A DNA stretch of 64,000 nt from Hypomyces perniciosus (Eukaryota > Ascomycota > Sordariomycetes > Hypocreales > Hypocreaceae), in the NCBI GenBank assembly GCA_008477525.1, contig SPDT01000002.1, forward strand, positions 3,410,001 through 3,474,000, read 5' to 3'. The translations under genes were made by a program, and so were the position numbers. Every line of letters begins with the position of its first letter. The first letter of the stretch is position 1. The notes below the pieces were generated by a model. The model worked only from the letters and a program-made list of their open reading frames with translations. It did no database searches and was not told the DNA's origin. Shown piece by piece: positions 22,021 to 33,852 of the stretch.

Positions 22021-23769
22021 TTACTGTTCCCATTCACCATCAACCTTCTCCCAAAAGTCCAAGAAGCCCTTGAAGAACTGAACACCCAATCCAGGGTCCA
22101 ACGAACCGGTAGTAGCACGAATAGAGTGCATACTGAGTTGTGGCAGACCAGCATCAGCGGCTCTAACGCCCATCGCACTAGACAGCATGGGGCCAACGGT
22201 GCCCCCGCTGCGAGAGTCGTTGCGAATCTGGAAGTCCTGCAACTGCGCGCCGGAGAGATTAGCAACACGGTGCATGATAGCCGAGGACACTGCGTCAGTG
22301 GTCATGTGGCCGTTGCTATCGCCGCAGAGGACCACGCCAACATTCAGCTTGGGAATGTGGTCAGCCAGGTACTCGCCCAAGAAATTGGGGTTGCCAGCGT
22401 GAGAGACATCGGCAGAGAGGAGGAAAGACTTGGCGAAAGTCTGGCCGATGAGACCGGGGCCATAGGACGTAGGGTTGAGGGCCTCGACGGCGCGCTCAAC
22501 AATCGAGGGGAGGAAGTTGCCCCGAGCACCCTGACGTAGGAGTGAGCCAATCTCCTCGTCATCAAACAGGGCAACCAGCTTAATATAGCTCTCGTCTTCT
22601 CGGTCAGTGGTGGCAAGTAGACCCATAAGAGCGGACCAGGAGCAGAGCTTGTCGTCGATGCGGCCAGCGGTAATGAACTCCCTGTCCAGACCAAAGGTCT
22701 GCGCAGGTTGGATGTCGAAGAGCTCAAGCTCCCAGTTGACGATGGAGCTGTAAGACTTAATGCCAAGCTGCTTCGAAATCAGCTTGACCAACTTCGGGGG
22801 CTGAGTGTTGACGAAAGATCCAACGGGACCGAGAGGCTCGGAGCTGGCGTCATTGGGAGTCTCCAGTCCAATGATGGGGACAGCCTGCGTCTCTTTGTTC
22901 TTCTGGCCCATCATGCCAACGCCAAAGTGCGGCGCCAGAGTAGGAATCTTGGCAATAGGCCAGTCCAGCTTGACTAGCTTGCTTGAGGTCTTGCCGGTTG
23001 TTTCGTCGCGCACGATGACCCTACCGCCAATGCTCAAATCTCGGTCCCACCAGGTCTCGTTCAGAGCGCCAGCGTAGGGAGCCACGCCAAGCTGGACATA
23101 TCCGGCCTTGTTGGTCTTGGTGCTGACCGGCTTAAGACGGGCTGTCAGAGCGTCGATGTGACCAGCAATCATGCCAACGCCGTTGCCAGGCTTGTAGGAC
23201 TTGCCGACAGCGAAAGCGATGATGGAGCTGCCATTGCGGGTTACCCAGTACTTGCCACCAGGCTGGATCTTGTCGGCCCATGAATCGCGCGATGGAAGCT
23301 ATGTTACCGATGTTAGTCAGTACACAACGCCACTTGTGTTACCATTGTATTAAGGGGTAGGCGGTCGTACCTCGACATAGCCAGAATGATGCAGCTTCGT
23401 CTTGAAGTAATCGACGGTATGAAAGACGGTGGGGTTCTCTTGCAAGAAATCGCAGAATGGCTTGGTAAAGGCCTCGGGTTTGACTGCCGCCACCTGACAC
23501 AACCGACATTCGTGATCCTCATCGAGGTGCCAGTTGACCTGACCAACCTCACTGGCGGACAGCTTCGAGATGCAGCTTACGCAGGCGCGGTTGTCCTTCG
23601 GCGCGCGACCCTCCATGTCGGCCAGAACAAAGTACTTTGATCTCGTCGTTTCGGCGGCAGCACCAGATTCGGTACGAGGCACCGGTGTCGGGGCTTGGGA
23701 GGCGGCTTGTTGTCGGAGGGACAGCATAGAAGAATGGGTGCTAAGCGATCCAGGGGTGCGCCGGGTCAT
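22021..23769 (-). CDS. LAP4: Vacuolar aminopeptidase I-like M18 metallopeptidase (Ape1/Lap4 type)
   Basis: Zinc-dependent aminopeptidase of family M18; the yeast counterpart Ape1 reaches the vacuole by the Cvt/autophagy route. Exons (complement): 23581-23769, 23371-23493, 22021-23298; 529 residues with the 87-bp first intron removed. Family landmarks: EAFTKPFCDFLQENPTVFHT, GVGMIAGHIDAL (metal-ligand His near residue 151), ELFDIQPAQTFG, RIDDKLCSWSALMG (bridging Asp), ALFDDEEIGSLLRQGA (catalytic Glu near 352), DVSHAGNPNF, RNDSRSGGTVGP and QLSMHSIRATTG. GHIDALTxxLKPVS and EEIGSLxRQGA match the Ape1 branch rather than the aspartyl aminopeptidase branch (family recall). Residues 1-60 are S/T/P-rich and could act as the propeptide. 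The first intron is in frame, so its retention would add 29 residues with two CxxC pairs. Confidence 0.93.
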
Positions 23770-24748
23770 GGTTGCGTCGTAGAGGAGGAGAGAAGAAGAA
23801 GAAGAGAGCAGATTGAGTTGGGATTGACGCCGTTGAAGGGAGAGAAAGGGCGGTGCGATGAGTAGAAAGAGAGGCGAATGGCTGGGGAGGTAATGCAGGG
23901 TGAGAGTTGCGTGCTTCTGATCGGAATCCGAGATGGCGGAGCTTCTCAACAGCTGACAGACGAGAGTCAAGGCTGAATAAAAAGGTCCGGGGGTACCTGA
24001 TGCGATAAGAATCCATCTATCGGAGCGACCTGATTGGCTGATCAGGAGTCACTTGGCCACATCAAGTAGGTGGTCACCGGGTCACTGGGTCACTCCACTG
24101 CAACCTCGCCATGAAAGACCATTGGATTACCAATTCCGCCTCATGTACATACAACGCATTACCTGATGGCCAGGTATTATGTAGAAGACATAAGACGCAT
24201 TCAAATTGGTTACAGCTATTCCAGGAATTGACGAATTTGGCATGTCAATAATCCAGGGAAGACGGTTGAACCGTTGTGGCGGCGGAACTAACAACTGGCA
24301 CTTAATTGTCCGAATCGGGAAGACCATTGGCGGCTGGATAAGGTACCCGTCAGAATGCATGGGTGGCTTACAAACAGCTTCCTCGATTACTTCGTAGACT
24401 TTGTATATGTATTATACTTCTACAGCATTCATACATAGATACATCAAACCCCCTTTCTTCTTGTGTGTGCAAATTTGTATATGCTGTGAGCCGAAGCCAG
24501 GGTCAGCAAGGCGAGACCATGCAAATAGCGCCAAGACAATGACGTCGTTCGTTGACCCTCAATGCGCAGTACGGAGAACGACTAGGCATCACCAACGACT
24601 TGCGAGGAAGAAAGAAAGTTCTGAATCATTAGAATTAGATATATTTCCTAACGCTATACTCCGAATACCCATGTTCCATCCACCAACACCCAATTCATAA
24701 TTGCATTAAAGCAGCAGTTCGTTTAGCAAAACACCCTTTGACCCCCCT
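23770..24748. other. Intergenic region (promoter of the M18 peptidase gene)
   Basis: Pyrimidine-rich on the minus strand just upstream of the start codon, typical of a fungal leader. GTACGGAGAAC (24569-24579) and TACTCCGAATAC (24657) are variants of the dispersed element. No gene is supported. Confidence 0.5.
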
Positions 24749-25456
24749 TCATGGGCCATACTTGCACCAATCAATGGATTGGACATCCTTGTAGCAGTCG
24801 GAGTCAAGGGCAAACTCGTGGCTTGAATATGATTTTGGGGGTAGGTCGTTGAGCTTGGTGCACTCGGGAATCAATCGCACGGGAGCGCAGCCCTCGGGAA
24901 TGTTGTGGTTGATCTGGCCATCGCTGCCCACGGTGGTGGCCGCCTGCTTGAGGATGAGGAAAGGGGCGCCTTGGTAGTACGCGATGCTCTCATTGCAGAC
25001 GGCGTAGGTCTCCGGAAGAAGGAATGCATATGGCTCTGGGAACCTCGAGATGGCAACGCCCTTGGTGCCCACACCGCCATTGAGGTGAGCAGTAGACACC
25101 GTCGTCGAGCCTTGGTCCTTGGTGAAAGAGAGGCCGAAGGGACTTGGGGGGGTACCACCGTCCGAGATGACAGTGGATTGGCCGTCGCGGTGCTCCTGAA
25201 CGGTACCATTTTGGTAGAAAATACGTGGGTTCTCCGGCTTTTTGCCCACTCCGACGAGGGCCAGGCCAGCACCAACGTGGATGCTGTTGATGTATTTGTT
25301 TTGGATCGAGGGCGTAAAGTCGTGGCTGCGATCGGTTACGTTGACGACCAGATTGAAGCCTTTGGATTGGGACTTGGGCGGATAGTGAGGGATAGTGCCC
25401 ACTGGAGAGGCAGCAGCCAGACTGGCCAGGCCGAGAGCAAGAGCAGAGACGAGCAT
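24749..25456 (-). CDS. Secreted protein of the family often labelled 'IgE-binding protein' in fungi
   Basis: Intronless 235-residue frame from MLVSALALGLASLAAASPVG, a clear signal peptide. A TATA-like GGTATAAGA lies upstream on the minus strand (near 25577). The mature part contains FNLVVNVTDRSHDFTPSI, YINSIHVGAGLALVGVG, VISDGGTPPSPFGL, ISRFPEPYAFLLP and GCAPVRLIPEC. These match a family of small fungal secreted proteins that databases often call IgE-binding protein or an uncharacterised domain (recall, not a search). Six cysteines, mostly C-terminal (CNES, GCAP, PEC, SDCYK, DWCKYGP), suggest disulfides. N-glycosylation sequons are NVT, NGT and NES. The role is unknown; such proteins are often abundant in culture filtrates or cell walls. 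Confidence 0.85.
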   Translation of the reverse strand: MLVSALALGLASLAAASPVGTIPHYPPKSQSKGFNLVVNVTDRSHDFTPSIQNKYINSIHVGAGLALVGVGKKPENPRIFYQNGTVQEHRDGQSTVISDGGTPPSPFGLSFTKDQGSTTVSTAHLNGGVGTKGVAISRFPEPYAFLLPETYAVCNESIAYYQGAPFLILKQAATTVGSDGQINHNIPEGCAPVRLIPECTKLNDLPPKSYSSHEFALDSDCYKDVQSIDWCKYGP

Positions 25457-28400
25457 AGTGAACAATATTGGAGAGAGAGGTGGTTGGGCTGTCGGGTTGT
25501 ATGTTGGCGTGAAGACAGATGGTGAAAGTTGCGAGAATGGAGAGGAAGCAGTGGAATACGAGGAGGTCCAGTTGATTCTTATACCCGCGTGCAATTGACG
25601 ATCTGCGCGGCGTGAGAAGGAAAGAGGAGGCTCATCAAAGCAGACTGGGAGGGAATGATGAACAGACGCTGACGAGGCTGGTCTGATCTGATGGCAGTGA
25701 CGGGTCTGGTGGGCTTTGCCCCAGTCCCAGCGGATCGCTTGGAGGGGAAGCTGGACCGCTGAAGCTCTAAGACTTTCTGGGTGCAACAGCGCGCCACAGT
25801 GGGTTTCCCGTTGGGAATGGGGGTTCTACAGTGGGTTGTAGAGGCCCTAAACTGAGGGCCTAACTGAGTTTAGGGAAAGCCTGAAGATGCCCTGTGGGGA
25901 GCCAGTACCCACTGCAATACGAGCGTCTTCCATCACTGCCGGGCAATGGCGTCATAGCCTGGCCTCGGACGATCTGTAAACACGCACTATTATTATTTCC
26001 GATGATCAGCTCGTATTTGGCCCGTCCGATCTAGGTAGGTAGTAGTTGTCTACTCCGTAGATAGTATCTATATAGTATGTAGAGCCTCTAGCTAATAATG
26101 GATATCGATTATGAACAAAGTATGAGCGAGTTGATGGCACGACGACGCCGCATCGCCTCGCATAGGGGAAGCGGATTCGAGATGCCGGAAGTTGCTTTAC
26201 GAGCTGACGATGCTGTAGAGCCGCAGGGATTCTTTTGTGTCAGGCGGAGGAGAAGAACGGGCCGTGTGTCCGGACGGCCCATGGACGACCTGCAGCTCTC
26301 CACCAGACATCGTGGTAGATATTCATGACGGCAGACCATTTAGCCGTCGATGGCCAGATGTCACACCTTGCTTCCTCTGGAACCTGTCAGCAGCCAAATA
26401 TTGGCCCATACAGATATGGCTTCAAGCCCTCTTCCCATTTACAGAATGTCTTGCAGAAGCGCCACCACCGAAAGGGATGCATCCTGAATAGATTCGGAAT
26501 AGACTCTCGGGCCGTGGTTGTGCTACAGCTGCTTGATACGCCACGATCTCAACGGGCATTTGATAAAACCACCAAATGACTAATTCGGAGTTGCAAGAAT
26601 CTTCCAGGTCGTTCACATTAACAAACCGAGAGGACTTTTTTAACAGCCGACATAGGTGTATCATGTCACCTCTGTCTTATCAATCAGTGAAGCGGAGGCG
26701 AAGGGACAGAGAAGCAAGGTGGTCGCTCGAAGAGCTATCAGATTACAGGCTAACACATGCATAGCTACGCTAAGGTACGTTTTCGGAGTAGGTATGGGGT
26801 ATTAGATAGTATTGCTATCGTTCTCGTATTATTCCGCGTTGAGATCGCACCGATCACACTTCAAATCGAACCCGGTCCGGGCGGCCGCCGAAGTGGGGCC
26901 GTTCCCGGAGATGTTCTGCTTAGAGAAATTGAGGCCAGTCTACACCCTCGCCATCCAACATTATGCTCACTGCAGGTATTCCATCATCCATCGAGGTGCT
27001 GTCCATTGGCACCCAGATCACCATCATTCACTCGGATCTTCAATCTGTTTAGAGTTGGTTTGGCTGTTAATTTTTTTTTTGACGCCGCAAAAGCTCGCTC
27101 GCCGTTCAATCGCCCAGGTTTGCACGCTCATAGCAGTCTATCAATGGTGGTCGCAGTTATGAAAGCCACCCTACTGCTACTCAGAGGTCTCGGGGCTAGC
27201 TGATTGTCTCATGTGAGCCTGGCATCGCTCAATTTGGCTGTAAATAAATCGCAGCGTGTAGGTATCAAACGAGGCTATTATCATAATAAACAGAATCGTG
27301 CTCGAAACGCCGAGTCGGCCGAGAGCTCGGTCGCACTGTACAAGGACTCGGATGTCTTGGGTGGCATTGGCGCATCAATAATGGTTGGCATGATGACATG
27401 AATGTGATGAGACATCAAGGTTTCCTGCAGATGACTGTCTTGAGGTATCCATGGATCAGTAATACCACTTGGCCGATTTATTGGCTACTTGGTTCACATA
27501 TTTCGTGTTTTTGTTATGGCAAGCTATCGCCGACTGTGCGAAACACATGAATCGTGTGATGTTTTGGGCGGGCGAAATGACTACTTGTTGTACGTAAAAT
27601 GCGGAAATTCACGGCTCTTCTGTCACACTGAACGCTTTTCTCACCGAGCAGACAAACGCCGGACGACAGGTCATAATGGAGGTCACAGTCTAAAATGGAA
27701 CCCCTCACTATAGTATCCTAAGGTAGTTTGCACGAAGTACGTAGTAAGTAGTATTACTGCTATGCCGGACTTGAGACCCAATTGAGCCTCTGGAACAGCA
27801 CGTGAGGCCATGTCTTCTCCAAATCTGAGAGAGGATTCGGAGGATATCTTTAGTCGAAACGATGCCGTCTCCAATGAACAAGCCAGCCTCGTCCATTACT
27901 CTTCGGTGCATCGCCAGACTCTAGGGTAACAAGATATCAACTACAAAGGACTAATGCAAATCAGATCCAGTACCCCCGCTTTGTGCTGATTCAACCCCGC
28001 TGAGGCTCATCCAATTCCAAGGCGTAGATTCCGCTCAACTCCACCACCTTCATCATCACCCCCCTGTTCCCCATTCTCTCCCCACAACAGCTCCAACCCC
28101 GAACGCCGAGATACTTCCATTCAACAGAGCACGAGTCGAGATTCGTATCCCTCGAGCTCACTAGTATTGCCAACTTCGGAGGGCGTAGCACCGCGTCTGG
28201 CGAATCGCATTGGCGACTGGGCTACCCCAATTTGCTCCTTGTCGCCGACCACCAAGCAGTGGAATGCCGAATCTACAGCGAAGCTGTGAAGCTCGGAGAC
28301 GTGCAGATGAGGAGAAGAGACGCGAAGAGGGGGTTGGCCTTGTATGTATGTATGTATGTATGTATGTATCATCAAACTGGAGACGAACAAGGCCATGCTA

Positions 28401-28689
28401 CGCCGGGGTGAAGCATAAAAGCCGTGGCGCTGTCTGTCCGCGGATACACCATCTTTCTCCCTTCTCCATCAGGTCTACAACATACCAAACTCCGACAAAC
28501 GATACGGCCGGTTAATATCCATCTCTTCTCCAACATTACATCGTCTCATCTTTTAAAACCAGCATACTTCTATAAGAACCCCATCTTCCCCGGAGAGTTG
28601 AATCCACCTTTGGTCCTGCACGTCACCACTCAACAACATACATCTGAAGAAGAAAAGAATAACTTCCCATCTCTTCCTCAACCTTCAAA
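25457..28689. other. 3.2-kb gene-poor region
   Basis: Several short overlapping frames occur (for example 26098-26491 and 26757-27203), none with a recognisable product, good start context and splice signals together. The region includes TACTCCGTAGATAG at 26050, a (TGTA)7 microsatellite at 28341-28369, and the CT/CA-rich leader of the formate dehydrogenase gene with AGCATAAAAGCC near 28413 as a possible TATA element. Confidence 0.5.
28341..28369. repeat. Tetranucleotide microsatellite (TGTA)7
   Basis: Seven perfect TGTA units about 320 bp upstream of the formate dehydrogenase start codon. Confidence 0.92.
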
Positions 28690-30358
28690 ATGGTATCTTT
28701 CCGCCCTATTTCTCGATCAATCCCTCTCGCCTCGCGGGCTGCCCTTTTTTCTACCACCTCTTGTGCCCCCTCTCTGGCTGCCCGCCATTCCTCCTCTCGA
28801 GCCGCAGCTGGCCTCGCCACCACCAAGCTGGGCTCCTACACTAAGCCACGCTTCATGCCATCATCTATCCGAATGCTGACAACCACACGCGAAAAGGTCA
28901 AAGTTCTCCTCGTTCTCTACGATGGCGGCCAGCACGCCAAGGATGTGAGTTTCCCCCAGTTCCTTTCTGCCTGCCTGCCTGCCTGTCTGCCTGTCTATCT
29001 GTCCTGGTCTCTGCTCGGCTCACCCATTCGGGGGTTCCCCTTTGCGGGGCCGTCCTCGTGCCGGCAACGGACATCTCCCGGCCTTGGCCTTCAGCCGCTA
29101 AATGCGGGGGAGGGGAGCAGATCCTACACGGGCCGTATCCTACACATTGGGTGGTTCGTATGTCAGCCGCTAACAAACTCTCCAGGTTCCCGAGTTGCTC
29201 GGCACGACCGAGAATGAGCTTGGAATCCGCAAGTGGCTTGAGGATCAGGGCCACACTCTCATCACCACCTCCGACAAGGAGGGAGAGAACTCCAAGTTCG
29301 ACCAGGAGCTAGTCGACGCCGAGATTATCATCACCACCCCGTATGTCTTCAACATCATCGCCTGGGAGTAAAACGAGCAACGACGTGGCTAACATCAACA
29401 TTAGTTTCCACCCTGGCTACCTCACTGCTGAGCGTCTGGCCAAGGCCAAGAACCTCAAGCTTGCCGTCACTGCTGGTATCGGCTCCGACCACGTCGACCT
29501 GAACGCCGCCAACAAGACCAACGGAGGCATCACTGTTGCCGAGGTCACCGGCAGCAATGTCGTCTCCGTCGCCGAACACGTCGTCATGACCATCCTCGTC
29601 CTCATCCGCAACTTCGTCCCCGCCCACGAGCAGGTTGCCCGAGGCGACTGGGACGTTGCCGCCGTTGCCAAGCAGGAGTATGACCTCGAGGGCAAGGTTG
29701 TCGGCACCGTCGCTGTTGGCCGCATCGGCGAGCGTGTCCTCCGCCGTCTCAAGGCTTTCGACTGCAAGGAGCTGCTTTACTACGACTACCAGCCCTTGTC
29801 TCCCGAGAAGGAGGCCGAGATTGGCTGCCGTCGCGTTGACAACCTCGAGGAATTGCTGGCCCAGTGTGATATCGTCACCATCAACTGCCCTCTGCACGAG
29901 AAGACCAAGGGTCTGTTCAACAAGGAGCTCATCAGCAAGATGAAGAAGGGTATGCACTTCCCCAATCCTCTCATGACTCGCATCCCTCCTCCACTTCTGG
30001 ACTAACCGCCAATCCAGGCTCATACCTCATCAACACCGCCCGCGGCGCCATCGTCGTCAAGGAGGACGTCGCCGAGGCCCTGAAGTCTGGCCACCTTGCC
30101 GGCTACGGTGGTGATGTCTGGTTCCCCCAGCCTGCTCCCCGCGATCACCCCCTGCGAACCGCCACCAACCCCTTCGGCGGCGGCAATGCCATGGTCCCTC
30201 ACATGTCCGGCACATCACTGGATGCCCAGAAGCGCTACGCTGATGGTGTCAAGTCTATCCTGACTAGCTACCTCAGCGGCAAGCATGACTACCGTCCCGA
30301 GGACCTGATCGTCCACCAGGGTGACTATGCCACTCGGGCCTACGGCCAACGCAAGTAA
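28690..30358 (+). CDS. fdh: NAD-dependent formate dehydrogenase
   Basis: Oxidises formate to CO2 with NAD+, as a D-2-hydroxyacid-dehydrogenase-fold enzyme. Exons 28690-28944, 29186-29340, 29405-29949, 30018-30358; 431 residues. Family features: [90 protein letters not shown] (nucleotide-binding loop), [24 protein letters not shown] (active-site Gln region) and [12 protein letters not shown] (catalytic His near residue 378). About 60 residues precede the conserved core; they are rich in R/S/A and lack acidic residues, like a mitochondrial targeting sequence. The internal Met at 28873 ([13 protein letters not shown]) would give the cytosolic length. Intron 1 is long (241 bp) and holds TGCC/TGTC repeats at 28967-29006. 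Codon choice is strongly biased to C-ending codons, suggesting high expression. Confidence 0.96.
28967..29006. repeat. (TGCC/TGTC)n tract in formate dehydrogenase intron 1
   Basis: Ten or so tetranucleotides of CTGC/CTGT type shortly after the intron 1 donor. Confidence 0.85.
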
Positions 30359-30809
30359 GAATCCTGTAATAAATAACTCAACGGAAACAAGGGAAACGGG
30401 GAAGGGGAAATGATATCAACCTGATGAAACGACCTGTTAACAATAACTCCATTATGTATCTTCTGCATGGGTAGCTCACGGCAGTATCAATCAATACCAT
30501 ATTTTTCTTTTTTTTCTTCTACACTCTGCTCACTCTTGAATTCTTGGACGGGATTGTGAATTAAGTGATTTGTATTCTGCGCTGCGAAACAGAGAAACCG
30601 ATCCTGCGGCGCTTAAATCCATTACAAGATTTTCATTCATTATAAGGAGTACCACGCATGTCCCCCTTTTTTTTGGACACCCAAAACCGCTCATCACAAT
30701 GATGATTTCCCCGAAACCATACACTAAAAAATGTTCAGCCAGCGCTCGTGTTCCGCAGGAGTTACAAAACGTGTTATGTATACATATGTGCATAGATAAA
30801 ATACTCAAA
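30359..30809. other. Convergent 3' intergenic region
   Basis: Separates the formate dehydrogenase stop from the permease stop. T-rich runs (TTTTTCTTTTTTTTCTTC near 30505; eight T's near 30667) fit 3' ends. No gene is supported. Confidence 0.5.
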
Positions 30810-32731
30810 TCATTTCCAGAACCGCCACCACGGCTTCTCCTGCCGGGATGCATCACCGCCAGGTCGCCTCAGCGTGACCTGGTCCCTGCCCCTTATGCGC
30901 CAATAATATACAGGAATGCCCGCGAGGACAAAAGCCACGACGATGACAGTCTGTAGGATCTGGGCGAAAACAGCTCGACTTAGGAGGAAGATGCTGACGC
31001 AGCAGAAGATGATGGGCGTTGTGATCCAAGTCTTGTACGGTCGGTCAAGATGAGGCTCCTTAACGCGCAGGATGATGAGGCCCAGAACAGTGACAAAGTA
31101 AAAGGTGTATCCCGCAACGCCGTAGAATGTGAGGAGCGTGCCGAATTCACCGACGATGCAGTAGCCACAGGTGAGAACAGCGTTGAGGACGAGGGCGTAG
31201 ATGGGCGTGAAGAACAGGCCTGTATCTTCATCGCCGAAAAAGCTGTGCACTTTCTTGGAGAACCAACTTCGCGTGCGCTGCGTGGACATGGCTTGCTCCT
31301 CGCTGTTACCGATACCAATGCGGGTGAAAATGTCGGGGATATAGCCCTCTTTGCTGGCAACGTAGATGAGTCGACTTGCGGTAAAAGTGGAGGAGTTGAG
31401 GGCACCGAAACAGCTGGAGCTCACGATGAGGGCAAGGATGAGAGCTCCCACTGGTCCGAAGACTTTGGAGCCGAATACGACGGCAACGGTGTTGGAGCTG
31501 TTGATAGAGTCAAGAGGGAGGACGAGGAAGTATGCGATGTTGGCAAGGACGTAGGATAAAATGACCAGGGGCATTGCTGTGTGGATTACTCGAGGTAGGT
31601 CTCGACTTGGGTTGCGAAACTCGCCCACAACGTAGTTTGTCTGTTCCAAGTGTTAATCAAACAGCAATATGAGCAAGCAGAAGGGAATGCTTTCTGCGAC
31701 ATCTCAACACGGGTGAAACTCACATTATCCCAGCCGTCGAAAGCCCATAGCCCAGCGTACAACGCGATAGCCCAGTTCGACGCATCTAAAGACGTCCCCT
31801 TGAACCAGTCATGCGACTTCCACTCCTGACTGGCCTGTCCGTTGAACGAGTGCCCCGTAACTGCAACCACGATGCCAACAACAGTAATGCCTATTAACGC
31901 CACAAACTTCAAGAACATGAGGAGGTCATTGACCCGCGTGCCCGCCCGCGTTGAAATGCAGTTTAAAAACGTAACCATGGCGATGCCCACCAGTGCAACC
32001 GCCTTGTTGACCCATGGATTGATCGTCTCAGCCTCGGCGCCAATGATAGCCCGTGTGAAATACTCCCCCATGATAATAGCGATGATAGCCGAGCTCCCTG
32101 GTTTCAGCACCAGGAGAGCCACCCAAGCGAAGAGGAAGCCCGGGAGCTCGCCATATGTCTTGGACAGGTAGACTTGAGCGCCGCCGTTTAAGGGGATTGC
32201 GCCGCCCAGCTCGGCGTAGGATGCTGCGCCAGTCCATGCGAGGACACCGGCGACGACCCAGACGATCAACGCGGCACCAGGAGACCCGACCTTCGAACTC
32301 ACTTGACTGGGCGAGGAGAAGATCCCAGAGCCAATAATCAAGCCGATGATCAGCGACAGGCCGTTCAAGTATGTCAACGTCTTGAGTTTCTCCAGCGAAC
32401 CCCCGCCCAGTCCACCACCCATCCTCCCAACCGACGTTGGTGCGACGATGGGTGCATATCCGCCCGCTCCCGCTGTTGAGCTCAATGGAAATAGATTGCC
32501 AGCAAAGTCGAATGCCGAAGACACAGAGTATGAGCGGCCAAGTCGGCCCCTCGCCGCTGGGTTGCCGTCGTCTAACGGATCCTCCTCCTCCACCATCGAC
32601 AGTCTCCGGGACGACGAGATGCTGGGCCGTGACGACACCTCTGATATGGCACCATCGTGGGCGACGCTAGAGCTTGCTAGCGATGCAAGCTCAAGAGAGT
32701 CTCGCGACTGTGACTGCAGGTGTAGGGGCAT
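30810..32731 (-). CDS. LAT-family amino acid permease (APC superfamily, methionine-permease-like)
   Basis: Plasma-membrane amino acid transporter with about 12 membrane segments. Exons (complement) 31724-32731 and 30810-31640; 612 residues. Residues 1-110 are a cytosolic S/R-rich tail with VEEEDPLDDGNPAARG. Segment 1 then starts at LTYLNGLSLIIGLIIGSGIF, the unwound substrate-binding helix (GSGIF) of APC carriers. Other landmarks: ASYAELGGAIPLNGGAQVYL, FLFAWVALLVLKPGSSAI, LWAFDGWDNTNYVVGEF, NPSRDLPRVIHTAMPLVILS and SSCFGALNSSTFTASRLIYV. The C-terminal tail is basic and ends WWRFWK. The W-D-N-x-N-Y-V pattern places it with L-type/methionine permeases rather than YAT proton symporters (family recall); the substrate is not determined by sequence alone. 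It shares a 630-bp divergent promoter with the FAM32A-like gene. Confidence 0.92.
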
Positions 32732-33361
32732 TGAAACCAGATTTGGCCTCTCGACACGAGGCTCCGATCCTCCTCAAAGAATACCCCTGGTTGGGGGGTT
32801 GGTATATAATATTCCAAGTATATTCGACCGGCGAATCAGTAGGGACAGCGCATAGCGCAACGACTGTAGAGGGCGGACGCGGCCAAAGCGAAGGACGTTC
32901 GTAGACAGGGAGGGTCTTGTGAGGATCGTGATGTCGGTGGATAGGGTGCTCGGATCGTAAAACAGCTGTTTAGCTGTGGGAAAGAATCGTAATTCCGAAT
33001 GGAACTAATTCGTAAGAGACAGTGTAGCCGCGTTCAAAACATCAAAAGGCCAAATCGATCTTTTGAGGCAGCAAAACATTATTATGAAGAATGCAAGTTC
33101 GAGGTTTGGCCACACATACACACACCAACCAGCATAGGTAGGTAATTATTACTTCGCAGCTCCCGAGGATCAATTGGTTTGGGGCTTGTCTCCCCCTGCC
33201 GCTACTCTAATTGGCCCCAGTTTTCCGCCGCCTGGGTTTTTGCTGACTAAAAACACCGAGCCGCATCAACTGCAGACCGGGAACTTGAACTTGTCAGCTT
33301 CGCATCATCGACCCTTCAACCACAGGTGCGGGTTGCGCATCGTTCTGTCGCGCAATCTACA
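32732..33361. promoter_or_regulatory. Divergent intergenic promoter region (permease / FAM32A-like gene)
   Basis: 630 bp between two divergent starts, so it should drive both. No individual factor site can be assigned with confidence. The stretch near 33120-33150 is AT-rich. Confidence 0.45.
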
Positions 33362-33852
33362 ATGGGTTCAGATGACTACGCAGTCATTGGCGGTGGCGCC
33401 TTAAAACTCAAAGGCGCCAAAATCTCTAAAAAGAAGAAAAAGAAGACCAAGGCCGATCTGGAGAAGAACCTCGCCGGGGACGACAGCGCACTCGTCAAGA
33501 AGGACGCCACTTCCACAGCCAATGACGACAACGACGACAGGAAATCAAAGAGTCCTAAGGGGGAGAATGGAGACAACGAAGACGAAGCGCCCGTGGTCCA
33601 GAAGACCGAGTCGGAGCAGCGGCATGAAGAAGCCAGAAAGAAGCGGGTAAGCCTCGCTCTCCCCGAACAAGGATTCAGGCATATGGATTTCCAACACATT
33701 CTAACATGGCCTTGAAGCTTCTCCAATTAACGCAGTCTTCCGGCTCGAGGCCCGAACTCCTAAAGACACACAAGGAGCGCGTGGAGGAACTTAATACCTA
33801 CCTCTCCAAGCTAAGCGAGCACCACGATATGCCCAAGATTGGACCCGGTTAA
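33362..33852 (+). CDS. FAM32A-like small basic nuclear protein
   Basis: 139 residues from exons 33362-33646 and 33718-33852. It starts MGSDDYAVIGGGALKLKG, followed by KISKKKKKKTKADLEK, a charged disordered middle and a conserved C-terminus RPELLKTHKERVEELNTYLS, then KLSEHHDMPKIGPG. Both ends match the FAM32A/DUF1754 family, whose human member associates with the spliceosome catalytic step (recall). A second acceptor 18 nt further (33735) also keeps frame, so the residues LLQLTQ may be optional. I prefer the first acceptor because CTAAC lies 12 nt upstream of it. Confidence 0.88.

Noticed and set aside
22021..23769. Alternative naming of the M18 peptidase as aspartyl aminopeptidase (Ape4/DNPEP)
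   Set aside because: The motifs GHIDAL...LKPVS, EEIGSL-RQGA and QLSMHSIRATTG fit the Ape1/Lap4 branch better.
26098..27203. Overlapping plus-strand frames of 76-148 codons
   Set aside because: No recognisable domain, no splice structure, and two or three frames compete; treated as chance.
28341..28369. Short tandem repeats considered as a CRISPR-like array
   Set aside because: Simple tetranucleotide repeats without spacers in a fungal genome.
29355..30023. 222-codon minus-strand open frame opposite the formate dehydrogenase gene
   Set aside because: It is the antisense shadow of strongly C-biased codons; the product is a valine/aspartate-rich string with no family and the sense gene is certain.
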